A stretch of DNA of 64,000 nucleotides from Spirulina subsalsa PCC 9445 (GCF_000314005.1 NZ_JH980292.1:2621725-2685724); one strand, 5' to 3'; shown: positions 8,929-18,267, numbered from the stretch's first letter. The notes: a model not told the origin generated them from the letters alone. Numbers and translations: made by a program.

Positions 8929-9190
8929 AGCGGCAGCCCGAAAACCTTATCCTGTGTAGATTTCCCGCTTGATTTGCGCGACACCCACAGATAAACTATA
9001 ACACAGCCTCCCCGAAAACACAACAAATCGCTGAAACCCTTACTCCGTAAGGTGCGCGACACCCTCTGACCCAGAACTGCCTTCAAACCCAGTCCAGCCC
9101 TACCTTTCCAGCCATCCTCACCTGAAGGGAAAAAAACAGCCACCCCGTCGCGCTATTCCAGAAAGCCCAGAGAGGAGCAAGGCAAAACGC
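8929..9190 (-). promoter_or_regulatory. Putative leader of CRISPR array 1
   Basis: This non-coding stretch adjoins the non-degenerate end of the array. It contains TGCGCGACACCC twice (8975-8986 and 9053-9064, 78 bp apart), and CGCTGAAACCCTTAC (9029-9043) inside a small CCTTAC-TCC-GTAAGG palindrome. A motif 13/15 identical to the latter sits beside array 2. That sharing supports a leader or adaptation-signal role, which is an inference. Confidence 0.5.
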
Positions 9191-9205
9191 AATGGGGGGG
9201 CGTGC

Positions 9206-9318
9206 AACCTTAACTTGTTAAGCTTGTGTGCATTTTGTCAAGCCCCAGATATAGCGTCCAACAAATTGGGCGACACTATTTATAGGGTCTTCAATTTTGG
9301 ACACAACCGCATTTTCCC
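9206..9318 (+). repeat. 113-bp dispersed element, copy 1
   Basis: The segment is nearly identical to the reverse complement of 24910-25022, with equal length and only a few substitutions. It contains AAGCTTGTGTGCATTTTGTC near one end and TCAATTTTGGACACAACCG near the other. The TTGTGTGCA and TTGTGTCCA ends form an imperfect terminal inverted repeat, so it may be a MITE. It has no coding capacity. The stretch from here to 9395 holds no gene. Confidence 0.65.
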
Positions 9319-9395
9319 GACTCCCAATGCCTTGACTTATAACTTAGAGCCTTAACTTGTCAAGATTGGGGGGTGTGGGATAGAGCCACCTTATC

Positions 9396-9704
9396 TCAAT
9401 CCGGCGTTTCCTCGTGGCTCAACTCCCCATAACTGCCATTCACCGAACTTAACTGTTCTCGCACATCATCAATGGCTAAATTTAACTGAGCAATTTTATG
9501 TTCTAGGCTGCGGCGAGCGTGTTCCATACCTGCCTCAGAGAGTTCTGAGCCTTCCCCAGAGGAACCATTGCGGGAGGGGGACTCACTGGCATCAGAATCC
9601 CCAGAACGTCGAGATGCCGCCAGTGCGCCTACAATGCCGCCCACAATACCGCCCAGAATCACACCTGTTAAAAAACCACCTGTAAATCCGTCTCGTTGAC
9701 TCAT
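9396..9704 (-). CDS. Small glycine-zipper membrane protein, conserved hypothetical
   Basis: The product is 102 aa. Residues 8-30 form a single glycine-rich membrane helix (FLTGVILGGIVGGIVGALAA), followed by basic residues (SRRSG). A Ser/Gly/Glu-rich linker and a C-terminal amphipathic, probably coiled-coil segment (ARRSLEHKIAQLNLAIDDVR) complete it. The layout resembles YtxH/glycine-zipper small membrane proteins common in cyanobacteria; the function is unknown. It starts at ATG 9704. The next gene upstream on this strand is upp, 51 bp away, so co-transcription is possible. Confidence 0.75.
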   Translation of the reverse strand: MSQRDGFTGGFLTGVILGGIVGGIVGALAASRRSGDSDASESPSRNGSSGEGSELSEAGMEHARRSLEHKIAQLNLAIDDVREQLSSVNGSYGELSHEETPD

Positions 9705-9755
9705 AATTGAATGATCCTCAATACCCCTTTTCTATTCTATCCTCTCTCACAACGG

Positions 9756-10409
9756 TTAGAGGGTGCCAAAAGCGCGATCGCCTGCATCTCCTAAACCCGG
9801 TACAATATAACCCTGGTCATTCAAATCTGGGTCAATCATGGCCGTGTAAATAATTAAATTGGGATTATACTGGTTGATTTTTTGCAGCGCGGGATGAGCG
9901 GCCACCACCGAGATAATTCTAAACAGTTCCGGATTGGCCCCCCGTTCAATTAACGCTTCTAAGGCCGCAATCATAGAGCCTCCTGTGGCCAACATGGGAT
10001 CTAAAATTAAAATCCGGGTGTTGGAGTCAATGGTTTCCGGCAATTTATTCAAGTAACAAGTGGCCTCTAACGTTTCCTCATTGCGCACTAAGCCCAGATG
10101 ATAGGTCGAAGCGAGGGGGAGCAGGGTTTGTGCGCCATCCAACAAGGCCAAACCTGCCCGTAAAATCGGCACAATCGCCATGGGGGGTTCCGGATTGATT
10201 AACGTTGCTTCACAGGGGGCGAGGGGGGTTTCTAAGACAATATCCTCCGTAGGCAGCCAGTTCCGACTGGCCTCATAGGTTAACCAACGCCCCAATTCCG
10301 TCATCGCACTTTTGAAGAGAACAGAGGGAGTATTGCGATCGCGGGCAACCCCCAGCCAGTGTTTAATAAGGGGATGTTCGGGGACGTATACGCGCAGTTG
10401 TGAAGTCAT
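9756..10409 (-). CDS. upp: Uracil phosphoribosyltransferase
   Basis: This pyrimidine salvage enzyme makes UMP from uracil and PRPP in the cytosol. It is 217 aa, the usual length. It shows the PRPP-binding loop ILDPMLATGGSM, the substrate region PILRAGLALLDG, and the C-terminal uracil-binding segment IVPGLGDAGDRAFGT. The N-terminus RVYVPEHPLIKHWLG is typical of the cyanobacterial form. The start is ATG 10409. The gene is divergent from ilvA, with about 410 bp between them. Confidence 0.94.
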   Translation of the reverse strand: MTSQLRVYVPEHPLIKHWLGVARDRNTPSVLFKSAMTELGRWLTYEASRNWLPTEDIVLETPLAPCEATLINPEPPMAIVPILRAGLALLDGAQTLLPLASTYHLGLVRNEETLEATCYLNKLPETIDSNTRILILDPMLATGGSMIAALEALIERGANPELFRIISVVAAHPALQKINQYNPNLIIYTAMIDPDLNDQGYIVPGLGDAGDRAFGTL

Positions 10410-10496
10410 GGAACAGCAAATTCAAAAGGTTCTGAGTCCCTGATCATACTGCTTTTCGGGCAATGATGGATAAACCCTGCCCAAAAAACAACAGAA

Positions 10497-10524
10497 AAAA
10501 ACCCAGCCTTTTTACTGGGTTTTT
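10497..10524 (-). terminator. Intrinsic terminator in the upp-ilvA divergent gap
   Basis: Arms AAAAACCCAG (10497-10506) and CTGGGTTTTT (10515-10524) give a perfect 10-bp stem with T-runs in both directions. Both flanking genes point away from it, so neither needs it. It most likely ends a short minus-strand transcript starting somewhere in 10530-10800. A stop-terminated frame there (FWDLRTRDSIWFEPEEFVDF) has no start codon that I can find. A small RNA or an undetected peptide is possible; otherwise the 10410-10820 gap shows nothing. Confidence 0.65.
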
Positions 10525-10820
10525 GCACCAACCAACTTCGGTCAAGTCAATAAGCTCAGAAATCGACGAACTCTTCTGGTTCAAACCAAATCGAATCACG
10601 AGTTCTTAAATCCCAAAAGCTTTATATCTTGCCTTGTTTTCCCTGCTTACAGTCTCCCAAATCTCTATCCGGATGTATAGGCCAAACGGCGGATCTTTAC
10701 CAAAACCTAATTCTAGGGGGAATTCCTGTAAAGCTACCGTGAAGTTACTCTCGGAAAACTCGCCCCCCTTGTTTGGTACAATAATACACTGCGCTTAACT
10801 TCTACTCACACAGTAAATCC

Positions 10821-12332
10821 ATGCCCTCTGACTATCTTGAACGCATCCTGAATGCTCGGGTTTACGATGTTGCTCAAGAAACCCCCCTCGAACTCGCTCC
10901 TAATTTATCACGCCGCTTGCAGAATCAACTCTTTTTAAAACGAGAAGATATGCAGTCGGTTTTCTCCTTCAAATTACGGGGAGCTTATAACAAAATGGCT
11001 CAACTCCCCCCCGATTTGCTCGCTCAGGGGGTGATTGCCGCTTCAGCCGGAAATCATGCCCAAGGGGTGGCTTTAGGCGCTCATCGTTTGGGAACAAGGG
11101 CTTATATTGTCATGCCTGTGACCACCCCCCAAGTCAAAATCAACGCCGTACAAGCGCGAGGGGGTGCGGTTATTCTCCACGGCGAAACCTATGATGATGC
11201 TTACACCTACGCCTGTCAATTGGCCACAGAAAAGGGCTTAACCTTTGTTCATCCCTTTGATGACCCAGATGTAATTGCCGGACAGGGTACCATCGGCATG
11301 GAGATTTTACGGCAATATCAAAAGCCCATTCATGCCATTTTTGTGGCCATTGGGGGCGGGGGGTTAATTTCTGGGGTGGCGGCCTATGTGAAACGCTTGC
11401 GACCCGAAATTAAGATTATCGGGGTGGAGCCCTTAGATTCCGATGCCATGTATCAATCCCTGAAGGCAGGGGAACGGGTGCGTTTGCCCCAAGTGGGCTT
11501 ATTTGCCGATGGGGTGGCCGTGCGGCAGGTGGGGGCCGAAACCTTTCGTCTGTGCCAGCAATATGTAGATGATATTGTGCGCGTGGGAACCGATGACACT
11601 TGCGCAGCGATTAAGGATATGTTCGAGGATACCCGATCTATTGTAGAACCCGCCGGGGCCTTGGCGATCGCCGGAGCCAAAGCCTATGTCGAACAGACGG
11701 GAATTGAACACCAGACTCTAATTGCTATTGCTTGCGGGGCCAATATGAATTTTGACCGTCTCCGTTTTGTGGCGGAACGAGCGGAATTAGGGGAACAACG
11801 AGAGGCCATTTTTGCCGTCACGATTCCCGAAAAACCGGGCAGTTTGCGACAATTTTGTGATTGTTTAGGCAAGCGCAATTTAACCGAGTTTAATTATCGC
11901 ATCGCTGACCAAACCGAAGCCCATATTTTTGTCGGGGTACAGGTAGAAAATCGCGCCGATGCCGCTAAATTAGTCGAATCTTTTGAGTCCTTTGGCTTAA
12001 AAACCCTAGATTTAACGGATGATGAATTGACCAAGCTCCATCTCCGCCACATGGTTGGAGGAAAATCTCCTTTAGCTCATCATGAGTTATTGTATCGTTT
12101 CGAGTTTCCGGAAAGACCCGGTGCTTTAATGAAGTTTGTTGCGTCGATGAGTCCCGATTGGAATATTAGCTTATTTCACTATCGGAATAATGGGTCAGAC
12201 TATGGACGGATTTTAGTCGGGATGCAAGTTCCTCCCCATGAAATGACTCAATGGCGGGCTTTTTTAGAAACATTAGGTTATCGCTACTGGGATGAAAATG
12301 ATAATCCCGCTTATCATTTATTTCTCGCTTGA
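10821..12332 (+). CDS. ilvA: Threonine ammonia-lyase, biosynthetic
   Basis: This PLP enzyme deaminates threonine to 2-oxobutanoate, the first step of isoleucine synthesis. The 503-aa length fits the biosynthetic form with a C-terminal regulatory region. The PLP lysine is in SFKLRGAYNKM (Lys51). SAGNHAQGVALGA and the phosphate-binding glycine stretch AIGGGGLISGVA follow. The last 170 residues hold two ACT-like domains, each opening with a PGSL/PGAL-type motif (PEKPGSLRQF and PERPGALMKF), where isoleucine and valine usually bind. Feedback control by isoleucine is therefore likely by family. A 9-bp hairpin follows the gene. Confidence 0.95.
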   Translation: MPSDYLERILNARVYDVAQETPLELAPNLSRRLQNQLFLKREDMQSVFSFKLRGAYNKMAQLPPDLLAQGVIAASAGNHAQGVALGAHRLGTRAYIVMPVTTPQVKINAVQARGGAVILHGETYDDAYTYACQLATEKGLTFVHPFDDPDVIAGQGTIGMEILRQYQKPIHAIFVAIGGGGLISGVAAYVKRLRPEIKIIGVEPLDSDAMYQSLKAGERVRLPQVGLFADGVAVRQVGAETFRLCQQYVDDIVRVGTDDTCAAIKDMFEDTRSIVEPAGALAIAGAKAYVEQTGIEHQTLIAIACGANMNFDRLRFVAERAELGEQREAIFAVTIPEKPGSLRQFCDCLGKRNLTEFNYRIADQTEAHIFVGVQVENRADAAKLVESFESFGLKTLDLTDDELTKLHLRHMVGGKSPLAHHELLYRFEFPERPGALMKFVASMSPDWNISLFHYRNNGSDYGRILVGMQVPPHEMTQWRAFLETLGYRYWDENDNPAYHLFLA

Positions 12333-12346
12333 TTTAGAACACAATG

Positions 12347-12371
12347 CGGTAAGGATGACCCTTCCTTACCG
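12347..12371 (+). terminator. Hairpin after ilvA
   Basis: Arms CGGTAAGGA (12347-12355) and TCCTTACCG (12363-12371) form a 9-bp stem with a 7-nt loop, 14 bp past the ilvA stop. The following sequence has only scattered T, so termination is plausible but not certain. Confidence 0.5.
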
Positions 12372-12536
12372 ATTAAGCAATAATTACTATTTTATTAATT
12401 TCCGTTTCCACTATCCCAGAACCTAACCTATCATTCGGATATCTAGCGAGTCTTAATGAGAGGCAAAACTCGTTTATTAACGCTATAACAATTTCAATCA
12501 TCATAAAAATCCTCTGATTAAAAGAAAAATAAAATA

Positions 12537-15119
12537 ATGTTATTCCCCCGTCAAGTAGGTTTCCCGGCTGACAGTCCTCACAGTCCCTCTGATGTGGACA
12601 GTCAGACCCAAGATCCTTTATTTTCCGCCCACTTAGCTGGTTTTGAGCGCAATAATCCCAGCTTTCAAGCCCTATTTAAAACCATTAGTGAGGGCTTATT
12701 GATCATTGATGATCAGGGTTTTACTTTGGCTGCAAACCCGGCCGCTTGTCAATTATTGGGATTAACGGAAGATTATTTAACGACTCACCAACTGGCAGAT
12801 TTTATCCCTCCCGAGTTTAACTTTGCCCAAGCTTGGCAGGACTTCTTAAGTACAGGTCAAGCGTCGGGAAAATTCCAACTGGTGAACAGTCGGGGAGAAC
12901 AGAAAGCGGTGGAATATACCGCCACGGCTCATTTTTTGCCTCAAGTTCATCTCTTGACCTTGCGAGAGTTCACCCCTCGGGATAATTCAGGGGATCTCTT
13001 GCGAAAAATTGCCCGTCATATTCCGGGGGTGATTTATCAGTTTGATCAATATCCCGATGGTCGTTTAGCTTTTCCCTTTGCCAGTGAGGGGATATGGGAT
13101 ATTTATGGGGTGACTCCTGAAGTGGTGGAGGAAGATGCGACTCCCCTTTTGCAATTACTACACCCCGATGATGTTGTTCAAGTTACCCGTTCTATTCAAG
13201 AATCGGCGGAAACCTTAAGGGAGTGGCATTGTGAATATCGCATCTGTCACCCCGATGGTAGAATCCTGTGGGTGGTGGGTCATGCCACACCCCAACGGGA
13301 AAGGGATGGGACGATTACTTGGTTTGGCTATATTCGGGATATTACCCCCACGAAGGAGACAGAAAGCGCGTTACGGGAGAGTGAAGCCCAAACTCGCGCC
13401 CTCCTTGAAGCGATTCCTGATATGATGATTCGGTGCGATCGCCAAAGAATCTTTTTAGATTTTAAACCCTCAGCCCAAGTCGCCTCCCTCATGCCGCCCG
13501 AGGCATTTCTGGGTAAAAGAATTGATGACATTCTACCCCCTCCCGTTGCTCAACAAACCGGGGAAGCCATTGATCGGGCTTTGGATACCCAACAAATCCA
13601 AGAATTTGAATATGAACTCCCCACCCCCGGAGGAATCCGCAGTTATGAAGCCCGTTTAGTCGTCTGTGGCGAGGATGAGGTATTTTGCATGATTCGGGAT
13701 ATTAGCGAACGCAAGGAGGCAGAACATCAACTTCAAGCTTTACTCAGTCGTACCCAACTGTTAAACCAAATCAGCACAGAAATCCGCAATTCTTTGGATC
13801 TCGATACCATTTTACACAATGCGGTGAATGCCATTTTTGTAGAATTAAATGTCGATATTTGCGTTTTTGGCTGGTATCGCCATGATTTAGATCCGCCCTG
13901 TTGGGAAATTGTGCAGGAACAAAAACACCCAGAACTCGCCAGTTGGCTAGGAATGTATAAAATGAGTGATTTTCCTCAACTCTATGGGCAGTTGTTAAAT
14001 AAAGAACTGTACTATGCTGATATTAGTCAGTCAGAGGATGAGACACTCAGGACTTTTTGTGAGGATGCGGGAATTGCCCTATATTTCGCTTTACCTGTAC
14101 ACATGGGCAACCGTCAAGGTGCTTTTGAAATCGGGCGGATTAAGAATGATTGTCCTTGGCAGGAGGATGAAATTAAACTGTTGGAGAGCATTGGGAATCA
14201 AGTTGCGATCGCCATCTACCAAGCCCAACTTTACCAAGAATCTCAAACCAAAACCCAAGCACTGGAAAAAGCCTATCACGACCTGCAACAAACCCAAATC
14301 CAACTGATTCAAGCCGAAAAAATGTCCAGTTTGGGGCAATTAGTGGCCGGAGTTGCCCATGAAATTAATAATCCAGTTAACTTTATTTACGGTAACTTAA
14401 CCCACACCTCTGACTATATTCAGGATTTATTTGAGTTAATCCAACTCTATCAATCCATTTATCCTGACCCCCATCCCCAGATTGAAGAGTTCATAGAAGA
14501 GATTCAACTTGATTTTGTGATGAATGATTTCCCAAAAACCATTGAATCTATGAAAAATGGGGCGTTACGCATTCGGGATATCGTAAAATCTCTGCGCACC
14601 TTCTCCCGAGTGGATGAAGCAGAATATAAGACGGTTAATTTACATGATAATCTCGACAGCACCTTAACAATTGTGCAGAATCGCCTTCATCATCAGGGAC
14701 ATTTTCACTATATTGAAGTCACTAGAAGCTATGGCATTTTGCCTAATATCACTTGTTATAGTGGCTTATTAAATCAAGTTTTTATGAATTTATTAGTCAA
14801 TGCTTTAGATTCTATTGAGGAGCGGCAAAAAAACAGTTTAAATGGAGAAAATTATGTGGGTCATATTACGATTACAACCCAGCAATTCGCCCCAGATTGG
14901 GTATCTATTTCTATTGAAGATAATGGAATGGGTATTCCTTTAGAGGTTCAACAAAAAATGTTTAATCCCTTTTTTAGCACCAAACCTGTAGGCAAAGGAA
15001 CGGGAATGGGATTGGCGATTAGTTATCAAATTGTGACCCAAAATCACCAAGGTCATTTACATTTTTCTTCAACTCCGGGGGTAGGGAGTGAGTTTGTGAT
15101 TGAGTTACCTGTAGTGTGA
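12537..15119 (+). CDS. Cytosolic PAS-PAS-PAS-GAF sensor histidine kinase
   Basis: The protein is 860 aa with no membrane segment. Three PAS-type domains can be traced: about 45-150, about 155-275 (with a PAC tail RDITPTKETE), and about 280-395 (IRDISERKEAE). A GAF domain covers about 415-570, followed by a coiled coil and a HisKA/HATPase module. The H-box is GVAHEINNPVNFIYGN (His608). The N-box is NLLVNALDSIEE, G1 is EDNGMGIP and G2 is GKGTGMGLAISYQI. This is a common cyanobacterial layout for sensing redox, light or ligands in the cytoplasm. No bound cofactor residue is obvious. No regulator gene adjoins it. Confidence 0.88.
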   Translation: MLFPRQVGFPADSPHSPSDVDSQTQDPLFSAHLAGFERNNPSFQALFKTISEGLLIIDDQGFTLAANPAACQLLGLTEDYLTTHQLADFIPPEFNFAQAWQDFLSTGQASGKFQLVNSRGEQKAVEYTATAHFLPQVHLLTLREFTPRDNSGDLLRKIARHIPGVIYQFDQYPDGRLAFPFASEGIWDIYGVTPEVVEEDATPLLQLLHPDDVVQVTRSIQESAETLREWHCEYRICHPDGRILWVVGHATPQRERDGTITWFGYIRDITPTKETESALRESEAQTRALLEAIPDMMIRCDRQRIFLDFKPSAQVASLMPPEAFLGKRIDDILPPPVAQQTGEAIDRALDTQQIQEFEYELPTPGGIRSYEARLVVCGEDEVFCMIRDISERKEAEHQLQALLSRTQLLNQISTEIRNSLDLDTILHNAVNAIFVELNVDICVFGWYRHDLDPPCWEIVQEQKHPELASWLGMYKMSDFPQLYGQLLNKELYYADISQSEDETLRTFCEDAGIALYFALPVHMGNRQGAFEIGRIKNDCPWQEDEIKLLESIGNQVAIAIYQAQLYQESQTKTQALEKAYHDLQQTQIQLIQAEKMSSLGQLVAGVAHEINNPVNFIYGNLTHTSDYIQDLFELIQLYQSIYPDPHPQIEEFIEEIQLDFVMNDFPKTIESMKNGALRIRDIVKSLRTFSRVDEAEYKTVNLHDNLDSTLTIVQNRLHHQGHFHYIEVTRSYGILPNITCYSGLLNQVFMNLLVNALDSIEERQKNSLNGENYVGHITITTQQFAPDWVSISIEDNGMGIPLEVQQKMFNPFFSTKPVGKGTGMGLAISYQIVTQNHQGHLHFSSTPGVGSEFVIELPVV

Positions 15120-15221
15120 ATACTCTCTCTAAGCCGATCAGCTAGTTTGAGAGCATTCCCGCGCCATATTTCTGGTGATGGTCTTAAGCTGATCAAAAAC
15201 AAGAGAAATTGTGCCAGTGTT

Positions 15222-15262
15222 GAACAAAATTAGCGACGCATTCCCCCACCTCGAAGTGGGGG
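15222..15262. repeat. Hairpin repeat (AGCGACGCATTCCCCCAC type), copy 1
   Basis: The sequence AACAAAATTAGCGACGCATT is followed by a CCCCCAC-CTCGAA-GTGGGGG hairpin. It resembles 16264-16310, where AACCAAAATAGCGACATACT is followed by a CCCCCAC...GTGGGG hairpin. The two copies lie just before and just after rsmH. They look like transposon-end or REP-type sequences. Confidence 0.45.
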
Positions 15263-15267
15263 TTGTT

Positions 15268-15399
15268 GCTCCTCTACAAATCTATGTAGGTCACTTAAGC
15301 GGGGAACAAGTCCAAGAATATCAACCCACCAAATTAGCCACTATGGAAGCGCAAGGGGCAACCTTGACGGATAATGGGGACAGTTACCTGTTACCTCGA
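15268..15399 (+). pseudogene. Fragment of a cytochrome bd oxidase subunit I (cydA) gene
   Basis: Codons 15268-15354 read APLQIYVGHLSGEQVQEYQP followed by TKLATMEAQ. This matches, from memory, the segment of quinol oxidase subunit I that ends QPAKLAAMEAQ in cyanobacterial homologues. A weaker tail ([11 protein letters not shown]) follows to about 15399. The intact protein has over 450 residues, so about 30-45 codons survive. Upstream, the frame runs straight into a repeat hairpin, and no other cyd sequence is visible nearby. It lies immediately before rsmH, and its open frame overlaps the rsmH start. It is almost certainly not functional. Confidence 0.55.
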
Positions 15400-15401
15400 T
15401 C

Positions 15402-16262
15402 ATGTCTAGTTCCTCTCCCTCGTTTGTCCATATTCCTGTGTTGAGTCAAGAGTTAATCACTGGCTTAGACGTTAAGGCGGGGGGATATTATCTAGATGCT
15501 ACTGTGGGGGGGGGAGGTCATACGGCTTTAATTTTAGCGAGTGCGCCTGATGTGCGGGTGATGGCCCTGGATCGGGATGGGGAGGCGATCGCACATTGTC
15601 AAACCCACCTCCCTAACACGGTTCAATTCTGGCAGGGCAACTTTGCGGAATATCGCCCCCTCAACACCCCATTTGATGGGATTATCGCTGATTTAGGCGT
15701 AAGTTCCCCCCAATTTGACCACCCCCAACGAGGATTTAGTTTCCAACAGAGCGCCCCCCTCGATATGCGCATGGATTGCCGTCAATCCCTCACGGCTGCC
15801 GATATTATTAATCATTGGGCTGAATCTGAACTGGCGAACATCTTCTATCACTACGGAGAGGAACGTTTATCCCGTCGCATTGCTCGGCGCATTGTGGAAA
15901 AACGCCCCCTACAAACCACGACTGAATTAGCAGATCTCATCGCCAGCGTGGTTCCCCCCAAATATCGTTATGGGCGCATCCACCCCGCCACTCGCGTTTT
16001 TCAAGCCCTCCGCATTGCCGTTAACGGCGAATTAGAAGCCCTAGAACAGTTTTTGACTCAAGCCCCCACTTGGCTCAAAACAGGGGGCAGAATCGGCATA
16101 ATTAGCTTCCACAGTCTCGAAGATCGTTTAATTAAGCACAGTTTCCGCAACAATGAACAGTTAAAGGTTCTCACCAAAAAGCCCATCATGGCACAAGCGG
16201 AAGAACAGGCGCAAAATCGCCGTTCTCGTTCTGCTAAATTGCGTTTTGCTGAACGGATTTGA
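15402..16262 (+). CDS. rsmH: 16S rRNA (cytosine1402-N4)-methyltransferase
   Basis: RsmH (MraW) methylates N4 of C1402 in the decoding centre of 16S rRNA, using S-adenosylmethionine. The protein is 286 aa. Motifs are [13 protein letters not shown] at the N-terminus, the SAM loop [43 protein letters not shown], and the C-terminal [15 protein letters not shown]. All fit the family. The start is ATG 15402. The usual mra/dcw partners (ftsL, ftsI) do not follow; a repeat hairpin comes directly after the stop. Confidence 0.95.
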   Translation: MSSSSPSFVHIPVLSQELITGLDVKAGGYYLDATVGGGGHTALILASAPDVRVMALDRDGEAIAHCQTHLPNTVQFWQGNFAEYRPLNTPFDGIIADLGVSSPQFDHPQRGFSFQQSAPLDMRMDCRQSLTAADIINHWAESELANIFYHYGEERLSRRIARRIVEKRPLQTTTELADLIASVVPPKYRYGRIHPATRVFQALRIAVNGELEALEQFLTQAPTWLKTGGRIGIISFHSLEDRLIKHSFRNNEQLKVLTKKPIMAQAEEQAQNRRSRSAKLRFAERI

Positions 16263-16263
16263 A

Positions 16264-16310
16264 CCAAAATAGCGACATACTCCCCCACTTTGCGCTCTCG
16301 CAGGTGGGGA
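16264..16310. repeat. Hairpin repeat (AGCGACATACTCCCCCAC type), copy 2
   Basis: It begins one base after the rsmH stop codon. ATAGCGACATACTCCCCCAC leads into an imperfect hairpin closing with GGTGGGGAG. It is related to 15222-15262. No open frame is associated with it. Confidence 0.45.
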
Positions 16311-16996
16311 GACAGGATAGAAGGAAGGAGCAAGCTTAACGGATTCCCCTTTCCTCAACTTCCATAGAATCCAGCCACTTAAAAAACTGTCTCAATATCC
16401 CACCATCCCCGAAAATACAGTGTTAGAGTTTAATCATCGATAACGTCTAGAGTTGAGTTTTATCGATTCCCTTGTCCTGAGTTTATCCTCTCTCTAGCAA
16501 TCCTAAATTAGTTCGGGCGTGCTGAATAACTCTACTCGTGGGGCTAGGGAACAGGGAACCGGGGGGAGTCGGAAAAAGGCTAGCCTTTTTGATTCTTTAT
16601 CCCTAAAACCTTGCACTTTCTCGCTCCCAATCGAAAGTCCTAGTAACAGTGCTTAGAGGGATATTTAGCAAACCCTAGTTCTAGTCGGGGGGATTCCTGA
16701 ATTCCCTCTAGGATGGGGGTTAAAGTGCCAAAAATATGACAACTGAAATAGGATTGCTTTGACTAGCTCAACCTAATCATGCGATCGCACTCAATCATCC
16801 GCTTTGACTAGGAAATAGGGTCATGTTGACCACAGTTTAGCGGTGGTTGGTTGAGTGGCGCGTTTCCCTACACCCAACCTATAGATAACCGGCTTTTTTC
16901 TATTGCATTGCAAAGTCCAGTCAAGCACTGGAACGGTGCGATGGATTGGGATGTGTTCACCTTCTATCCGACTTGTAACAACCCTCTAAACCCGAT
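16311..16996. other. Intergenic repeats, no gene seen
   Basis: About 690 bp without a credible gene. It contains GGGCGTGCTGAATAAC (16515-16530, a member of the TTATTCAGCA family), a short AACAGGGAACCGGGG tract, the palindrome AAAAAGGCTAGCCTTTTT near 16572, a copy of the GGGATTCCTGAATTCCCTCTA palindrome (about 16687-16712) and one HIP1 site. The last 150 bp probably hold the promoter of the next gene; I could not place it exactly. Confidence 0.5.
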
Positions 16997-18226
16997 ATGT
17001 TTACAAAATTAACCCGTTGGTTCAGTCGATTTTTTAACAAATCTAGCACCATCAATAACGAACCAATTAATAAAGTCAGTTTAATTATCGTTATTGCCAT
17101 TGATTTGTTTATTTTAGGCAATGTCTTCTGGGGACTAAGTGATATTGGACAATGGCACTTGAGCGCCGGGGAACAATATCCCTGTTATTATGCTTGGGAT
17201 GCCTACCGCACAGAAACCCCTGAGAATAAAGATTTCGAGACGATTCGCTCCTCAATTCAGGTTGATGAGTATGGTTTATCAAATCCCTATCCTAACGAAT
17301 TAAAACGATTAGGTTCTGTCTCGGAAGTTTGTTTGAATTATCGTAAAATTCAAGACAGAATTAATACCCCAGCTAATCAACAAGTGATTCGGGTCATCAC
17401 GGAAAAACAGACGAATATTAATGACCTAGAATACAAAAATCAACGGATTCGCAGTCAATATGATTCTACCCTGTTAGAACAAATTGCTGGGCAACCTCGG
17501 GATCTTTCCATTAATACCGTTGAAGCGGCACAAGCCAAACAAAATCTAGAGGAAAACAACCGCCAAATTGCCAGTATTAAGGGAGAGATTTCTACAATAC
17601 AAGAAGAGTTACTCGCACAACCTGCAAGTGTTGAATTCCTCGCTCTTTTAAATGACGACACGACCTTTAATCAGTTACAAAAAGACTATAAGCACGCGGC
17701 TTATTGGTATCCTAGCCTTCAATTTGCGTTACAAGCAGCCTTTTTGTTACCTCTGATTGTTCTCGCCCTGTGGGTGCATAATTTCGCCCAACGGAAAAAT
17801 TACGGTCTGGTGGCATTGATGAGTTGGCATTTGCTGATCATCTTCTGTATTCCTCTCATTCTTAAAATCTTCGAGGTTCTCCAATTTGGGATCATTTTTG
17901 ATGTTTTAGTACGAGTTTTGACCCGATTGTTAGGGGGGTTACTGTTCCTGATCAGTTATGTCTATATTTTGATTGTGCCGTTAGTCGGTTTTGGCATTAT
18001 CAAATTTTTCCAAAAGGTGGTATTTAACCGTAAATTGCAAGTAACCAACCGAGTACAAAAGGGCAAATGTATGAATTGCGGGAAGAAACTACGCGGGGAT
18101 GAGTCCCACTGTCCCCATTGTGGTTATTATCAATATGTGGAATGCCCCAATTGTTTACATTTAACTTACAAATATTTATCTTATTGTAAGGTTTGTGGTC
18201 ATCCCCAAACGGACTATCATGAATAA
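16997..18226 (+). CDS. Membrane protein with coiled coil and C-terminal zinc ribbons, unknown function
   Basis: The 409-aa product starts at ATG 16997. A first membrane helix (VSLIIVIAIDLFILGNVFWG, about 28-47) is followed by an extracytoplasmic or loop region of about 190 residues. That region includes a coiled coil rich in Gln, Asn and Glu (about 135-205). Three or four further helices occupy about 245-345. The C-terminus is a double zinc ribbon with paired cysteines: CMNCGKKL, CPHCGYY, CPNC and CKVCG. I recognise the zinc-ribbon layout but no named family. It stands alone, convergent with the hli gene, and no function can be assigned. Confidence 0.75.
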   Translation: MFTKLTRWFSRFFNKSSTINNEPINKVSLIIVIAIDLFILGNVFWGLSDIGQWHLSAGEQYPCYYAWDAYRTETPENKDFETIRSSIQVDEYGLSNPYPNELKRLGSVSEVCLNYRKIQDRINTPANQQVIRVITEKQTNINDLEYKNQRIRSQYDSTLLEQIAGQPRDLSINTVEAAQAKQNLEENNRQIASIKGEISTIQEELLAQPASVEFLALLNDDTTFNQLQKDYKHAAYWYPSLQFALQAAFLLPLIVLALWVHNFAQRKNYGLVALMSWHLLIIFCIPLILKIFEVLQFGIIFDVLVRVLTRLLGGLLFLISYVYILIVPLVGFGIIKFFQKVVFNRKLQVTNRVQKGKCMNCGKKLRGDESHCPHCGYYQYVECPNCLHLTYKYLSYCKVCGHPQTDYHE

Positions 18227-18267
18227 TATTTTCGGAAATTCATCCCTCTAGGATTTGCCTAACCCAA

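Noticed and set aside
8895-9143. 82-aa minus-strand frame across the CRISPR array 1 leader
   Set aside because: It ends inside a repeat, has no ribosome-binding site, and overlaps the duplicated leader motifs.
10560-10640. Possible tRNA from GGTTCAAACC near 10578
   Set aside because: The stem does not extend and no cloverleaf could be drawn.
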